DNA from: JAMXLO01 sp963832895 | Lineage (GTDB): Bacteria > Pseudomonadota > Alphaproteobacteria > Acetobacterales > Acetobacteraceae | Direction of reading: 5' to 3' | DNA: 64,000 nt | Assembly (NCBI GenBank): GCA_963832895.1 | Contig: CAWHVQ010000014.1 | Coordinates: forward strand, 124,001 to 188,000 | Shown: positions 17,076 through 25,373 of the stretch, in pieces | Numbering within the stretch: position 1 is the stretch's first letter | Layout: each line of letters starts with the position of its first letter | Made by a program: the position numbers and the translations under genes | The notes under the pieces: model-generated | Databases searched by the model: none | Told to the model about the DNA's origin: nothing | The model's input: only the letters and a program-made list of their open reading frames with translations

Positions 17076-18506
17076 ATGACGGAACCCCTGGTCCTTCTCG
17101 TGCCTTTGCTGTCCGCGGCCGCGCTGTCGCTGATCACCGACTACCGGCTTTCCGCGCGCATCAACGTCGCCGCCAGCGCGCTCTCTTTGCTCGCCGCTCT
17201 GCTTCTCCTCGCCGATCGCCCCGCACCCGGCCAATTCTTCGCCGTCGATGACCTGAACGTCGTCTTCATCCTGCTCAACAACTTCGTCGGACTCACCACC
17301 AGCGCATTCAGCGCCAGCTACATCGGCCACGAACTCGAAACCGGCCGCCTGACGCCCAACTACCTGCGCTTCTACCACGCGATGTACCAGCTCATGCTGT
17401 TCGGCATGAACCTGGCGCTGCTCGCCAACAACATCGGCCTGATGTGGGTCGCTATCGAACTGGCCACCCTCACCACAGTGGTGATGGTCGGCATCTATCG
17501 CACCCATGAAGCGATCGAGGCCGCCTGGAAATACTTCATCCTCGGCAGCGTCGGCATAGCACTCGCGCTGTTCGGCACCATCCTGGTCTATCTCGCCGCG
17601 CGCCCCGCGGTCGGCGAGGGCCTCGACGCAATGGTCTGGACCGTTCTGATCACCAAAGCGCACGACTTCGACCCCGCCCTGCTGAACATCGCCTTCATTT
17701 TCCTGCTGCTCGGATACGGCACCAAGGTCGGCCTCGCGCCGATGCACGCCTGGCTGCCCGACGCCCACGCCGAAGGCCCCACGCCGATCTCCGCCGTGCT
17801 CTCCGGCCTGCTGCTGAACGTGGCCCTCTACGCCCTGCTGCGCTTCAAGATGCTGCTGGCAGCCAACCCCGGTGCCCTGGCGCCCGGCCCTCTGATGATC
17901 ACGCTGGGCCTGATCTCGCTGATCTTCGCCGCCTTCATGCTGTATCGCCGTCGCGACATCAAACGCATGTTCGCCTACTCCTCGATCGAGCACATGGGCA
18001 TCACTGTGTTCGCCTTCGGCATGGCCGGTCCGCTCGGCAACTTTGCCGGCCTGTTGCAGATGACCATGCACAGCCTGACCAAGTCAGCGATCTTCTTCTC
18101 TGTTGGCCATATCGCCCAGGTCAAAGGCACCCAGCGCATCGCCGACATGGGCGGCCTGACAGCGACGCATCCGCTGCTCGGCTGGGGTCTGATCGCCGGC
18201 GTCGCCGCGATCGCCGGACTGCCGCCGTTCGGTGTGTTCACCAGCGAGTTCCTGGTGATCAGTTCCACTTTCGCGCGCGAACCCCTGCTGGCAATCCTGT
18301 TCGTATTCGGTCTTCTCGTGTCGTTCGGCGCATTGTTCCTGCGCCTGACATCGGTGGCATTCGGCGAACCACGGGGGCCAACCGGGCCCGTGACCGCATC
18401 TTATGTGCCGATGTTCGCGCATCTGGCACTCGTGCTCACCGCCGGCGTCTGGCTGCCAGCCCCGCTGGTCGTGTGGTTCCAACACGTGGCGGCATTGCTG
18501 GGATGA
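17076..18506 (+). CDS. hyfF: Hydrogenase-4/Ehr antiporter-like subunit F (NuoM-like)
   Basis: Second antiporter-like subunit, 476 residues and about fourteen helices, of the HyfF/NuoM type. The pumping residues look intact: the helix-5 glutamate in MWVAIELATLTTV, the helix-7 lysine in GYGTKVGLAPMHAWLPDAH, and lysine-containing TMHSLTKSAIFFSVG in a later helix. MFAYSSIEHMGI is a strongly conserved block in HyfF and NuoM. The ATG at 17076 follows a purine-rich stretch within the edge of the palindromic repeat. The stop overlaps the hyfG start (ATGA). With hyfB this gives the complex two proton-translocating modules. Confidence 0.9.
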   Translation: MTEPLVLLVPLLSAAALSLITDYRLSARINVAASALSLLAALLLLADRPAPGQFFAVDDLNVVFILLNNFVGLTTSAFSASYIGHELETGRLTPNYLRFYHAMYQLMLFGMNLALLANNIGLMWVAIELATLTTVVMVGIYRTHEAIEAAWKYFILGSVGIALALFGTILVYLAARPAVGEGLDAMVWTVLITKAHDFDPALLNIAFIFLLLGYGTKVGLAPMHAWLPDAHAEGPTPISAVLSGLLLNVALYALLRFKMLLAANPGALAPGPLMITLGLISLIFAAFMLYRRRDIKRMFAYSSIEHMGITVFAFGMAGPLGNFAGLLQMTMHSLTKSAIFFSVGHIAQVKGTQRIADMGGLTATHPLLGWGLIAGVAAIAGLPPFGVFTSEFLVISSTFAREPLLAILFVFGLLVSFGALFLRLTSVAFGEPRGPTGPVTASYVPMFAHLALVLTAGVWLPAPLVVWFQHVAALLG

Positions 18507-19891
18507 CCATGGTCGATACTGCTTACTGGCAGGAGGCGACGCGATGTATCGCTGCCGGCGAGGCAACGCTGCTCAGCCTCTGGGGCGAGCCTGGCCGGGT
18601 CCACATGGCCGTGCTCGACACCGGCGTTGTCGTGCTCAGCCTCGACTGCCCGGACAATCGCTACCCGTCCGTTGGTGAACTTCACGCACCCGCCATTCGC
18701 CTGGAGCGTGCGGCGCGCGATCTGTTCGGACTTGATCCGATCGGACTGCCCGACACGCGCCCGTGGCTCGATCATGGTGCAGATCCGACCGCCTATCCAT
18801 TCCTGCCGGTGGAAGGCGAAAGCCTGCATCAAATTCCCGTCGGCCCGGTTCACGCCGGCATCATCGAGCCAGGCCATTTCCGCTTCACCGCTGACGGCGA
18901 AACAGTGGTTCGGCTCGAACAGCGCCTCGGCTACGTGCATAAGGGCATCGACCATCTGATGCATGGCGTGACGCTGGAGCAGGCATCGCGTCTTGCCGCC
19001 CGCACCTCGGGCGACAGCACGGTCGCCTACTCACTCGCTTTCGCCCGCGTGGTCGAGTCTGCGCTCGGCATCGATATTCCACCACGTTCCATTTGGCTGC
19101 GCGGCGTGATGGCAGAGATGGAGCGCATCGCCAACCACCTCGGCGACTTCGGCGCCATCTGCAACGATGCATCGTTCAGCATCATGTTGGCGCATTGCGG
19201 CATACTGCGCGAACGCGTGCTGCGCTGTGCGGCTGGGTGCTTCGGTCATCGTCTGATGATGGACTGCGTCGTACCGGGCGGCATAGCGGTGGATCTTGCC
19301 GGCGATTCCGAGATCCGCTCGCTGATCGACGAGATACGAGCGCGCTTTCCCGCGCTGGTGGATCTCTATGACAAGACCGCATCGCTGCAGGATCGCACGG
19401 TAGGCACCGGCAGATTGTCAGCTGATCTGGCGCGCCACTTCGGCGCCGGCGGCTATGTCGGCCGCGCGTCTGGACGTGCCTTCGATGCACGCAGGTCGAT
19501 CGGCTACCCACCATATGATGCGCTGCGCTTCGATGTGCCTGTGCTGACCGAGGGCGACGTCAATGCGCGTGTATGGATCCGCATCAAGGAGATCGACCAG
19601 AGCCTGTCGCTGATCGAGCAGATGCTCGACCAACTGCCGCAAGGCGACGTGCGCGTCGCGATCAAGCCGACCGGCCCGGGCGAGGGTATCGCGCTTGCCG
19701 AAGCGTTCCGCGGCGACGTGCTGGTGTGGCTGCGGATCGACAGGACTGGGCACATCGATCGCTGTCATCTGCGCGACGCATCGTGGTTCCAGTGGCCGCT
19801 ATTGGAAGCCGCGATCGAGGGCAACATCGTCGCCGACTTCCCGCTCTGCAACAAGTCGTTCAACTGCTCGTACTCAGGGCACGACCTATGA
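18503..19891 (+). CDS. hyfG: HyfG-like large subunit lacking NiFe ligands (Ehr-type)
   Basis: Fused NuoC-NuoD-type large subunit, 462 residues. Residues 1-100 resemble the 30 kDa (NuoC) domain, and PVGPVHAGIIEPGHFRF at about 112 begins the NuoD/hydrogenase-large-subunit part. Where NiFe hydrogenases have the first CxxC nickel motif, this protein reads ARTSGDSTVAYSLAF at about 166-180, with no cysteine. Its C-terminus, PLCNKSFNCSYSGHDL, has two cysteines but not the CxxC spacing. A hydrogen-activating NiFe site is therefore unlikely, and the complex fits the hydrogenase-related Ehr group. Start overlaps the hyfF stop. No nickel-insertion (hyp) or maturation protease gene is nearby. Confidence 0.87.
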   Translation: MTMVDTAYWQEATRCIAAGEATLLSLWGEPGRVHMAVLDTGVVVLSLDCPDNRYPSVGELHAPAIRLERAARDLFGLDPIGLPDTRPWLDHGADPTAYPFLPVEGESLHQIPVGPVHAGIIEPGHFRFTADGETVVRLEQRLGYVHKGIDHLMHGVTLEQASRLAARTSGDSTVAYSLAFARVVESALGIDIPPRSIWLRGVMAEMERIANHLGDFGAICNDASFSIMLAHCGILRERVLRCAAGCFGHRLMMDCVVPGGIAVDLAGDSEIRSLIDEIRARFPALVDLYDKTASLQDRTVGTGRLSADLARHFGAGGYVGRASGRAFDARRSIGYPPYDALRFDVPVLTEGDVNARVWIRIKEIDQSLSLIEQMLDQLPQGDVRVAIKPTGPGEGIALAEAFRGDVLVWLRIDRTGHIDRCHLRDASWFQWPLLEAAIEGNIVADFPLCNKSFNCSYSGHDL

Positions 19892-19904
19892 CCTCGCAAT
19901 CAAA

Positions 19905-19944
19905 CACTCCCCCTCCCCGCGCGGGAGGGGTTAGGGGGAGGCGG
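19905..19944. repeat. GC-rich palindromic repeat (hyfG-hyfI gap)
   Basis: A single copy with arms CTCCCCCTCCCC and GGGAGGGGTTAGGGGGAG around a GCGC centre, filling most of the 64-base gap between hyfG and hyfI. It matches the elements at 16972-17071 and 46719-46755 in sequence and in intra-operon position. It can fold into a strong mRNA hairpin. Confidence 0.75.
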
Positions 19945-19955
19945 AGGCTTGGACC

Positions 19956-20459
19956 ATGCTGAGAACCCTTCTCCAGGGCCTGCGTTCGCCTGTCACGGAA
20001 CCAGCGCCCCACGATCCAGACATTGCCGCGCTCGCGGCCGACCTCGACCGCGCGGCACAGCGCCGGCTCGGACGCAGCCTGGCGATCCGCGAGGTGGATG
20101 CCGGCTCGTGCAACGGCTGCGAGCTGGAAATCCACGCCCTCAACAACGCATTCTACGACCTGGAACGCTTCGGCCTTCGCTTCGTCGCCTCACCGCGTCA
20201 TGCCGACGTCCTGATGGTCACCGGCCCGGTGACGCGCAACATGCGCGAAGCCCTCGAGCGCACCTGGCGCGCGACACCCGATCCGAAATGGGTGGTAGCC
20301 ATTGGCGACTGCGCCGCCGGCTGCGGCGTGTTCGCCGGCAGCCCAGCCTGCATCGGTGCCGTCGCCAACGTTGTGCCGGTCGACCTGGTGATCCGAGGCT
20401 GCCCGCCGACACCGATCCAGTTGCTGCACGGACTGCTGGCGTTGCTCAGCGCTCGCTGA
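19956..20459 (+). CDS. hyfI: HyfI-like small iron-sulfur subunit (NuoB-like)
   Basis: Small [4Fe-4S] subunit of 167 residues, homologous to NuoB, HycG and HyfI, expected to carry the cluster proximal to the large subunit. Ligands are visible in GSCNGCELE, in GDCAAGCGVF and in IRGCPPTP, so the cluster site looks intact even though the partner subunit has lost its nickel ligands. The ATG at 19956 has a GGAGGC site upstream and follows the palindromic repeat. It is the last gene of the operon; no HyfA- or HyfH-type ferredoxin gene follows. The end overlaps the convergent tautomerase by 14 bases. Confidence 0.9.
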   Translation: MLRTLLQGLRSPVTEPAPHDPDIAALAADLDRAAQRRLGRSLAIREVDAGSCNGCELEIHALNNAFYDLERFGLRFVASPRHADVLMVTGPVTRNMREALERTWRATPDPKWVVAIGDCAAGCGVFAGSPACIGAVANVVPVDLVIRGCPPTPIQLLHGLLALLSAR

Positions 20460-20631
20460 ACAGGACGCCGCCCTTCGCCTTGTTGTCGCGCGAGCTTTCC
20501 AGAATCTCCACCAGCACCGCGTCGGCGGTGACGCCAAAGTTCTTCACCACCGCGTCGGTGATGTCCTTGATCAGCGCGCGCTTCTGTTCCTTCGAGCGGC
20601 CCTCGATGGCATGCACATAGACTTCCGGCAT
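20446..20631 (-). CDS. 4-oxalocrotonate tautomerase family protein
   Basis: Very small tautomerase, 61 residues, the usual 4-OT subunit length; these form hexamers. After the initiator Met comes the catalytic proline in MPEVYVHAIEGRS, then the family helix KEQKRALIKDITDAVVKNFG and the strand AVLVEILESS. The ATG at 20631 is fixed by the need for Pro directly after Met; the open frame further upstream has no homology. The substrate could be a dienol from meta-cleavage of aromatics or another keto-enol pair. It ends inside the hyfI gene on the opposite strand. Confidence 0.85.
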   Translation of the reverse strand: MPEVYVHAIEGRSKEQKRALIKDITDAVVKNFGVTADAVLVEILESSRDNKAKGGVLFSER

Positions 20632-20683
20632 GGCTCTTCTCCCATTTGACAGGAACCACAATAGTGCAATCGCTCCACCGCGG

Positions 20684-22006
20684 TTATGCCGCGATCGTCT
20701 CGGCACGCCGAAGGAAGTTCTGATTGACCGCGCTGCGCGGGCGGGAACCCAGACGCTCATACGCCATTGCCAGCGCAACGTCGCGCATGCCCGCGCGGAT
20801 CGCCGCCTCGGTCAGGGTCCAATCGACGATGTCGCGCTGCGCATTGCTTCCGCCGATGCGCCATAGATCGAAACGCGCCGGCTGCAGCAACGCCACTGCC
20901 CGCTCATACGCGCCACGATGGAACGCCGTCAGACCCTCGACGAGCGGAATGCCGACGTCGCGGTAGCAGGACGCGCCCTCGGCGTTGCTCGCTGCCGTTT
21001 CACGCATCGCCGCCAGCCGCCGTTCGGCCAACGCCTCCTGGCCGGAGCGCAACTCGGCCATTGCCGCGTGCAGATCGACGAACATGAGGCATTTGCCGTC
21101 GGCGTGACCCTCCCACTGTGTCAGCAGGTCACGCCATCGCCCGGAGACGTCGCAACCAAGTGTGTCGAGCCGCCACAGCAACGCGGACGCATTGCACAGG
21201 TTGAGCGCCAGCGGCCGCAGCGTGTGCAGTAAGGGGCCGTCGTACAGCGCGAGCGCCGCCTCGTATTGCCCCAGTTCGAGATGGAACAACGACTTGTGCC
21301 ACCAGATATGCACCTGGGTGATGTTCTCGGGTGCCGACCAGAATGGCTCGCGCGCGATCATCCAGCCCAGCCCGTCCTCGGGGCGCCCGGTCATTTCCAT
21401 CACATGCGCCACCGTGTGATGCGGCCAGAAGCTGCGCGGTTCGAGTTCGGCCGCCGCGCGCGACTCGTCTTCGGCGCGGGAATAATCGCCCGCTTCCTCC
21501 AAGCCAAAGCCGTGGAACGCGAGTATGCCCGCATAGCCGGCCATATCCTTGGACCACAGCGGCAATGCCCGGGCCGTGCGGTCGCGCACCCAGCGGAAGC
21601 GCCCGAGATAGCCGTCGAGCAATGTCGCGGCCTGATGCGCCACCAGGTCGAACGGATAGCTCATCAGATGCCGGTCCAGCACCGAGGCCGCCGCGTTTCG
21701 CGCACCCGCCACCGCCAACTCGAGCGCCGCGAGGTGCGCCTGTTCGCGTTCATTCATCGTCAGGCCTGCGGCGCCCTGAAGCGCGGTCCTCGCGTGGCCG
21801 AGCATGAGCGGATCGTTGGCCAGCGCGAACAGCCAGGCCTTCGCCAGATGCGCCATCGCGAAGTCGGGCGCTGCCTCTCGCGCTGCGTCGAACAGGCCGG
21901 CAGAATCGCCATAGCCAAGGTTGAATGCGCGCGCCGCCTTGTCATACAGCGCAACGGCCTCGCTCGTCGCTCCGGATACGGCCTGTCCCTGGGCGTCCTT
22001 GATCAT
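20684..22006 (-). CDS. TTC38-like tetratricopeptide repeat protein
   Basis: Helical repeat protein of 440 residues that resembles tetratricopeptide repeat protein 38 over its whole length. Recognisable stretches are LAKAWLFALANDPLML, LELEPRSFWPHHTVAHVMEM-like sequence at about residue 190, and YLGRFRWVRDRTARALP. Biochemical function of the family is not established. The ATG at 22006, with AAGGGGAAA upstream, is chosen because an earlier in-frame Met would overlap the aldo/keto reductase gene. It lies 17 bases after that gene on the same strand, so the two are likely cotranscribed. Confidence 0.78.
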   Translation of the reverse strand: MIKDAQGQAVSGATSEAVALYDKAARAFNLGYGDSAGLFDAAREAAPDFAMAHLAKAWLFALANDPLMLGHARTALQGAAGLTMNEREQAHLAALELAVAGARNAAASVLDRHLMSYPFDLVAHQAATLLDGYLGRFRWVRDRTARALPLWSKDMAGYAGILAFHGFGLEEAGDYSRAEDESRAAAELEPRSFWPHHTVAHVMEMTGRPEDGLGWMIAREPFWSAPENITQVHIWWHKSLFHLELGQYEAALALYDGPLLHTLRPLALNLCNASALLWRLDTLGCDVSGRWRDLLTQWEGHADGKCLMFVDLHAAMAELRSGQEALAERRLAAMRETAASNAEGASCYRDVGIPLVEGLTAFHRGAYERAVALLQPARFDLWRIGGSNAQRDIVDWTLTEAAIRAGMRDVALAMAYERLGSRPRSAVNQNFLRRAETIAA

Positions 22007-22023
22007 CGTGTTTCCCCTTGTTG

Positions 22024-23031
22024 TCACGACGGAGTTGGCGCCTCCGGATGCAGCAACTGCCTGTCGCGCAGTTCCGCCCAAAGCGCCGACGGTATCTTCA
22101 TTGCCAGCAGCTTCAGATTTTCGTCGAACTCTGCCGCCGCACGCGGACCCGGGATGATCGCCGCCACCGCCGGATGCGCCAGCGGGAACTGCAACGCCGC
22201 CGCCGGCAGTGGCACCTTGTGCGCGTCACATACCGCGCGGATCGAGTTCACCCGCGCCACCACGTCGGCAGGCGCTGCCGCGTAGTTCCACGTGTCGCGC
22301 CCCGCCAGGATGCCGGAGTTCAACGGCCCGCCCACCACGATCGATGTGCCGCGCGCGACGCACATCGGCAGCAGATCATCGAGCGGTCCCTGCTCCAGCA
22401 GCGTATAGCGTCCGGCGAGCAGGAACGCGTCCCACTCACCCCAGCCGAGCACGTCGAGCAGCACCTCCTTCTCGTTCACGCCGAGACCGAAGGCGCTGAC
22501 CACACCCGAGTGCTTCAACTCCTCCAGCGCGCGATAGCCGCTTTCGCGCAGCACCTTCATGTGCGCGGCATTCGCCTCCGCGCCGTGCTGATAGACGCCG
22601 ATGTCGTGCACGAACAGGATGTCGATCTTGGCCAGCCCCAGCCGCTGATAGCTGTCCTCCACCGAGCGCATGATGCCGTCGTACGAGTAGTCGTATTTCA
22701 CCTCGAATGGCAGCGGCGCCAGTCGCCCATCGGTCGCGCCGTCCCCGCCGCTGCGCGGCCGCAGCAGACGCCCCACCTTGGTCGACAGCACCCACTCGTC
22801 GCGCGGCTTGTCGCGCAGCGCATCGCCGGTGGCGCGCTCCGCCGCACCGACGCCGTAGAACGGCGCGGTATCGACATAGCGCACGCCGCCATGCCACGCG
22901 GCATCAACCAGCTTCACGCGTTCTTCGTTGGTCAGCGCAATCCGGCTGCCGCCCATCGTCGCGGTGCCCAGACCGAGCGATGTCACATGCAGGTCCGTGC
23001 GTCCGACGCGCCGCTTCTCGAGGTTGGCCAT
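22024..23031 (-). CDS. Aldo/keto reductase (D-threo-aldose 1-dehydrogenase-like)
   Basis: NAD(P)-dependent TIM-barrel oxidoreductase of 335 residues. The N-terminal strand SLGLGTATMGG, the catalytic Asp and Tyr in YVDTAPFYGVGAAE, the catalytic Lys in STKVGRLLRP and the His in DILFVHDIGVYQ fit the aldo/keto reductase tetrad. The C-terminal cofactor segment is AAIIPGPRAAAEFDENL. The closest subgroup by pattern is L-fucose or D-threo-aldose dehydrogenase. The ATG at 23031 follows a GGAGGAGCAAGC ribosome site. It is upstream of the TPR gene and divergent from a small membrane-protein gene. Confidence 0.88.
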   Translation of the reverse strand: MANLEKRRVGRTDLHVTSLGLGTATMGGSRIALTNEERVKLVDAAWHGGVRYVDTAPFYGVGAAERATGDALRDKPRDEWVLSTKVGRLLRPRSGGDGATDGRLAPLPFEVKYDYSYDGIMRSVEDSYQRLGLAKIDILFVHDIGVYQHGAEANAAHMKVLRESGYRALEELKHSGVVSAFGLGVNEKEVLLDVLGWGEWDAFLLAGRYTLLEQGPLDDLLPMCVARGTSIVVGGPLNSGILAGRDTWNYAAAPADVVARVNSIRAVCDAHKVPLPAAALQFPLAHPAVAAIIPGPRAAAEFDENLKLLAMKIPSALWAELRDRQLLHPEAPTPS

Positions 23032-23152
23032 TGCTTGCTCCTCCGGCCGACCAGTGGGCGGGCGATCCGCCGGCAAGTCAAATCACACTCAAGGCGCCGG
23101 TGGCCGAACTCGGCATGGATCGCGCCGCGCCCACGGTGCTAATGTTCCCTGC

Positions 23153-23566
23153 ATGACCCTGCCGTTCACGCTGCCGGACTGGCTTCCCTGGTGGGTACCG
23201 ATCGTGCTGCTGGTGCCGGCGCTGCTCTATGCGCTGGCGTTCCTGTTCATGCCGTTCAGCGTGATCGGCATAAAGAGCAGGCTGGAGGTGATCGAGGCGC
23301 GGCTGGACGAGATCCAGGGTGAGATCCGTCACCTGGCGTTGCGCCTGCCGGAGACCGGGCATGCCGCCGACTATGAAGAGATCTATGCACCGGAACCCAC
23401 CGTGCCGCGAAGGCCGCAGCCGGAGATGACGCGGCCACCGATTCCGCCCGCCTCGCACGAGCTGGAGGACCAGGAGCCACGTGAGCTGCCGCGCGTGACC
23501 CGCCGTGATGATGATCGCAAACCCGCTGGGGGACGCACCGAACCAAGGGTGGATTGGCCGCGATAA
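23153..23566 (+). CDS. Small membrane protein with coiled-coil segment
   Basis: Not a family I can name. The 137-residue product starts with a single long membrane helix (WVPIVLLVPALLYALAFLF, about residues 13-31), continues with a heptad-like amphipathic helix (RLEVIEARLDEIQGEIRHL) and ends in a Pro/Arg/Glu-rich tail that is probably disordered. The ATG at 23153 puts the helix at the N-terminus; the frame is open further upstream but overlaps the divergent reductase gene. A nitrilase-family gene begins about 115 bases downstream on the same strand. The topology suggests a membrane-anchored scaffold-like protein, which is inference. Confidence 0.55.
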   Translation: MTLPFTLPDWLPWWVPIVLLVPALLYALAFLFMPFSVIGIKSRLEVIEARLDEIQGEIRHLALRLPETGHAADYEEIYAPEPTVPRRPQPEMTRPPIPPASHELEDQEPRELPRVTRRDDDRKPAGGRTEPRVDWPR

Positions 23567-23680
23567 GTCCCAACATGTCGCGGACGCGGGATGGGCGGTG
23601 TTGCGTCTGCCGCAAGGTTCGGTTCTTCTGACCGAAGGCCCGGGCCTGGACCCGGGGAACTGACGCATTGGAGCCCAGGG

Positions 23681-24517
23681 ATGCGCATCAGCGTTGTCCA
23701 GATGAACCCAGGCGCCGACAAGGCGGAGAACATCGCCCAGGCACGTCGCCTCATCGGCGAGGCCGTGGAGGCCGATCGCCCCAACCTCGTCTCCCTCCCC
23801 GAGGTGTGGGACAGCCTTGGCGGCGACCGCACCATACGCAACGCCAACGCCGAGATGCTGCCGGCGAAAGGCTCGAACGAACCGGGTGGCCCCGCCTACG
23901 AGTTCCTGCGCGAGACGGCACGAACCGCACGCGTGCACGTGCATGGCGGCTCGATCATCGAGCAGGGGCCGGAGAAGCTGTTCAACACCACGGTGGTGTT
24001 CGATCCCGACGGCCAGGAGATCGCCCGCTATCGCAAGATGCACCTGTTCGACATCGTCGCGCCCGACGGGACCGGCTATCGCGAAAGCAACACCTACGGC
24101 GCCGGCGATGAGGTCGTGACCTACGAGGCGGACGGGGTAAAGGTCGGCTGTGCCATCTGCTATGACCTGCGCTTTCCCGACCTGTTCTGGAAGCTGCGCG
24201 AGCAGGGTGCCGAGGTGATCTTCCTGCCGTCGGCATTCACCCTCGCTACCGGCCGCGATCATTGGGAGGTGATGATCCGCTCGCGCGCGATCGAGACGCA
24301 GTGCTGGTTCGCCGCCCCCGCCACCTGGGGCAAGCACCTGGAAGGCAAGGGCGAGCCACGCTTCACCTACGGCCACTCGATGATCGTCGACCCATGGGGG
24401 CACAGCGTCGCAAAAGTGTCTGACGGCACCGGCTGGGCGACCGCTCGGATCGACCAGAAGGTGACCGCCCGCGTGCGTCGCGACATGCCGGTGCTGGAAC
24501 ACCGGAAGCGCGTTTGA
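23681..24517 (+). CDS. Carbon-nitrogen hydrolase (nitrilase/omega-amidase family)
   Basis: Cytosolic amidohydrolase of 278 residues with the complete Glu-Lys-Cys triad: Glu in LVSLPEVWDS, Lys in YRKMHLFDI and Cys in GCAICYDLRFPDLF. That context resembles Nit1/Nit2 proteins (omega-amidase or deaminated-glutathione amidase). The ATG at 23681 begins the canonical MRISVVQMNPG strand. The last codons overlap the TTG start of the NAD kinase gene by four bases, so translation of the two is probably coupled. Exact substrate is not decidable from sequence. Confidence 0.9.
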   Translation: MRISVVQMNPGADKAENIAQARRLIGEAVEADRPNLVSLPEVWDSLGGDRTIRNANAEMLPAKGSNEPGGPAYEFLRETARTARVHVHGGSIIEQGPEKLFNTTVVFDPDGQEIARYRKMHLFDIVAPDGTGYRESNTYGAGDEVVTYEADGVKVGCAICYDLRFPDLFWKLREQGAEVIFLPSAFTLATGRDHWEVMIRSRAIETQCWFAAPATWGKHLEGKGEPRFTYGHSMIVDPWGHSVAKVSDGTGWATARIDQKVTARVRRDMPVLEHRKRV

Positions 24518-25326
24518 ACGATCTCGACCCCGCTTCGCAGGTTGTCCGCGCGCGCGGCTTCGTCGCGGGCCGCATCGCGTTCTGCGCCTCCGCGACCGTG
24601 CTGGCGACCGAGGCGCGCGCACGACTGGTGTCGTTCTGGGGGGATTGTCCGCTCGAGCAGGCCGCGGTGGTCGTGGCCCTGGGCGGAGATGGTTTCATGT
24701 TGGAAACGATACACCGGGTACTGAGGCTGCACATCCCGGTGTACGGCATGAACTGCGGCTCGGTCGGCTTCCTGATGAACACGTTCGGCGAGGACGATCT
24801 GCCCGGCCGTCTGGCGCGCGCGCAGGAGGCGGTGCTCTATCCGCTGCGCATGCACACTGTGAGCGCCGATGGCGACGAGGCGGAGGCCCTGGCGTTCAAC
24901 GAAGTGTCGCTGCTGCGCCAGTTGCGCCAGACCTCCAAGATCCGCGTCACGGTGGATGGACGCGTGCGGCTGGCGGAACTGATGTGCGACGGCATCCTGA
25001 TCTCCACCCCGGCGGGATCGACCGCCTATAACCTTTCGGCGCATGGGCCGATCGTGCCGCTGTCGGCGAATCTGCTGCCGCTCACACCGATCTCGGCATT
25101 CCGCCCGCGGCGCTGGCGCGGCGCGCTGCTGCCAAGCACCGCCAAGGTGCTGTTCGAGGTGTTGGAAGCGGACAAGCGTCCCACGGCGGCGGTGGCCGAC
25201 TTCACCGAGGTGCGCGACGTGCTCTCGGTCGCGGTGAGCGAGCACCGCTCGATCAGCATCACCGTGCTGTTCGATCCGGACCGCGTGCTGTCCGAGCGGA
25301 TCATCGCCGAGCAGTTCACGGTGTGA
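24514..25326 (+). CDS. nadK: NAD kinase
   Basis: ATP-dependent NAD kinase that makes NADP, 270 residues. Motifs are present in order: VVALGGDGFMLETI (GGDG phosphate-binding), MNCGSVGFLMN, LAFNEVSLLR (NE/D motif) and DGILISTPAGSTAYNLSAHG (conserved glycine-rich block). The start is TTG at 24514, within the stop of the nitrilase-family gene; no in-frame ATG occurs before the conserved domain. The rare start and overlap suggest expression depends on translation of the upstream gene. NAD kinase is normally essential, so this should be the only copy; that cannot be checked here. Confidence 0.92.
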   Translation: MNDLDPASQVVRARGFVAGRIAFCASATVLATEARARLVSFWGDCPLEQAAVVVALGGDGFMLETIHRVLRLHIPVYGMNCGSVGFLMNTFGEDDLPGRLARAQEAVLYPLRMHTVSADGDEAEALAFNEVSLLRQLRQTSKIRVTVDGRVRLAELMCDGILISTPAGSTAYNLSAHGPIVPLSANLLPLTPISAFRPRRWRGALLPSTAKVLFEVLEADKRPTAAVADFTEVRDVLSVAVSEHRSISITVLFDPDRVLSERIIAEQFTV

Positions 25327-25373
25327 TCGTGGGTCTCGCGGATGTCTCATAGTCTCCGATTGCGGGATTTTGC

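Noticed and set aside
18503..19891. Reading the hyf operon as a true formate hydrogenlyase or hydrogenase-4
   Set aside because: HyfG lacks both CxxC nickel motifs, and no formate dehydrogenase, ferredoxin subunit or hyp genes are nearby.
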